Origin: Variovorax sp. RA8
Lineage (GTDB): Bacteria; Pseudomonadota; Gammaproteobacteria; Burkholderiales; Burkholderiaceae_C
Reading direction: 5' to 3'
Assembly: GCF_901827175.1 (NCBI RefSeq)
Contig: NZ_LR594662.1
Location: 2,232,001-2,296,000 of the forward strand
Length of the DNA: 64,000 bases
A program made the position numbers and the translations under genes. The notes under the pieces were generated by a model. The model was not told the origin of the DNA and made no database searches. It saw only the letters and a program-made list of their open reading frames with translations. How positions within the stretch are numbered: the first letter of the stretch is position 1; every line of letters starts with the position of its first letter. Below are positions 62,654-64,000 of the stretch, in pieces.

Positions 62654-64000
62654 TTAGGCAAACTGCTCGGCCGCCAGGGCGCTCAAGGCCTTCCTGTCGA
62701 CCTTGTTGATGGGGGTCTTCGGCAATGAGGGCAGCCGAAAATAGCGAGCCGGCTGCTTGTAGCGTGCGAGCCGCTCCGCGCAATGCCGCTCCAGCACGGT
62801 TTCGTGGGTCGTGTCATCCATGCCTGGGCGGGAGACCACGAAGGCGAGCAGGATCTCGCCGCGATAGCTGTCGGGCTTGCCGACGACGGCTGCCTCGAGA
62901 ACGCCTGGGTGTTCCTGTAATACTTCTTCGATCTCGCGGGGGTAGACGTTGTAGCCGCCGACGATGATGAGGTCTTTCTTGCGTCCGCGGACGAACAGGT
63001 GCCCATCGCCGTCGATCTCGCCGAGGTCGCCGGTGTACAGCCACCCGTCGCGCAGCGTCTCGGAGGTCTCAGCCGGCAGATTGCGGTACCCCTGCATGAG
63101 CTGGGGGCCTTGCGCCCGGATCTCGCCGCATTCACCGGCACCCAGCAATTGCCGCCCCGTCTCGGCATCGACGATCTCGATCCTCGTGCCGGGCAGCGGG
63201 AGCCCGACGGAGCCTGCCTTGACCGCATGGCCAGGTCCGTTGAAGCTCAGCACGGGGCCGGCCTCGGTCATGCCGTAGCCTTCATAGATCGCGACCTGGA
63301 CCGTTTCCTCCCAGCGGCGCAGCACGGCGAGCGGCAGCGCCGATGCACCCGAATAGCACATGCGCAAGGACGACCAATCCGTGGTTTCAAACCGGGGATG
63401 CGCCATCAGCGACACGTAGATCGAGGGACTCCCCGGAAAGAGAGTGATGCGGTGCCGTTCGATGGCATCGAAGAGGTCGTCGCGGCGGAATGTGGGGAGG
63501 ATGACCAGGGTGCCGGCGCATCGCGCCGCGAGATACAGCCCCATCGCCATTCCGTACGAATGGAAGAGCGGCATGGCGCACAGGATGCGTTCGCCAGCGG
63601 GGCGAGTGGGGAGCATGGCTTCCCTCTGCTCGACGTTGGTGCGCAGCGCGGCGTGCGTGAGATTGACGCCTTTCGGCCGTCCCGACGTACCGCCCGTGTA
63701 TTGAAGAAGGGAAAGGGAAGAGGGGGCGACCTCCGGTGGCAAGTTGTCCGTGTCCGGACCTCCAATGCATGCCTGCCCACCAACCTTGTTCATCCAGATC
63801 ACCGACAGGCCCAGGGAATCGGCCAGTGGGGCCACCAGTTCTTGCAGTGCCTGGTCCGCGATGACCGCGTCGCAGCCGGCATCCTGCAACTGGAAACGAA
63901 GCTCGCGCGCGGTGTATTCCGGATTCATCGGCAGCATCTGGGCTCCCGAGGCCAGCACACCGAAGTGGGCGATGCAGGCTCCGAAGCCGTTTCGCAGAAT
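62654..64000 (-). CDS. AMP-dependent acyl-CoA synthetase (5' end outside window)
   Basis: The protein (448 codons in view) lacks its N-terminus, which lies beyond 64000. It has the ANL-superfamily motifs: the P-loop LLQYTGGTSGRPKGVNLTHA, PLFHSYGMAMGLYLAARCAG, the A5 motif EGYGMTEAGPV, A7/A8 (GWLYTGDLGEIDGDGHLFVR, GRKKDLIIVGGYNVYPREIE), and the A10 Lys in KTPINKVDRKALS. The frame is consistent with fatty-acid or aromatic acyl-CoA ligases; substrate unknown. Confidence 0.92.
   Translation of the reverse strand: MLRNGFGACIAHFGVLASGAQMLPMNPEYTARELRFQLQDAGCDAVIADQALQELVAPLADSLGLSVIWMNKVGGQACIGGPDTDNLPPEVAPSSLSLLQYTGGTSGRPKGVNLTHAALRTNVEQREAMLPTRPAGERILCAMPLFHSYGMAMGLYLAARCAGTLVILPTFRRDDLFDAIERHRITLFPGSPSIYVSLMAHPRFETTDWSSLRMCYSGASALPLAVLRRWEETVQVAIYEGYGMTEAGPVLSFNGPGHAVKAGSVGLPLPGTRIEIVDAETGRQLLGAGECGEIRAQGPQLMQGYRNLPAETSETLRDGWLYTGDLGEIDGDGHLFVRGRKKDLIIVGGYNVYPREIEEVLQEHPGVLEAAVVGKPDSYRGEILLAFVVSRPGMDDTTHETVLERHCAERLARYKQPARYFRLPSLPKTPINKVDRKALSALAAEQFA

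Overview
The window is high-GC DNA (mostly about 65-70 % by eye). Its gene set and repeats point to a motile betaproteobacterium of the order Burkholderiales, probably Comamonadaceae (Variovorax-like). Grounds: a beta-type flagellar/chemotaxis cluster with FlhDC as master regulator, a Comamonadaceae-type GC-rich intergenic repeat, MetZ, and the housekeeping neighbourhood. This placement is inference; no 16S gene is present.

1-34.5 kb is one flagellar and chemotaxis supercluster. fliI(partial)-fliH-fliG-fliF run leftward and diverge from fliE. fliC (with a clear sigma-28 promoter), flaG, fliD, fliS, fliT, fliK and a small FlhB-C-like gene follow. Then come the regulator pair flhDC, the stator genes motAB, cheA, an EAL-like/HDOD protein, cheR, an 856-bp repeat region, cheD, cheB, cheY and cheZ. 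After an AT-richer 4.3-kb insertion the cluster resumes with flhB-flhA-flhF-flhG-fliA. FlhF has a C-terminal extension of roughly 390 residues and FlhG has lost the P-loop lysine.

The insertion (about 22.7-27.0 kb) carries a protein with an isochorismatase-like cysteine-hydrolase domain, a divergent CesT-type type III secretion chaperone, a serine-recombinase remnant, and a broken gene resembling TraB/ChaN proteins that runs into an unknown ORF. A second chaperone-like gene followed by a Pro/Ser-rich protein lies at 37.4-39.0 kb, followed by an ORF cut by an IS3-family (IS407-like) element, with tRNA-Thr close by. The two loci look like orphan type III effector/chaperone cassettes. That interpretation is the main hypothesis of this report and is not proven by the sequence.

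34.5-37.4 kb holds a small disordered protein, a DUF3182-like protein, an alpha/beta hydrolase and an FHA protein. From 41 kb onward the content is ordinary housekeeping: tRNA-Thr, fbp, pepN, prfB (with the programmed frameshift), a hydrolase, an aldo/keto reductase, ybaK, plsY, a RidA protein, an aspartic protease, yajQ, murB, argG, ppnP, a secreted protein, an ArsC-like protein, folC, a SPOR protein, cvpA, purF, metZ, gltX, a tRNA-Ala/Glu/Asp operon, a monooxygenase-like protein and a partial acyl-CoA synthetase.
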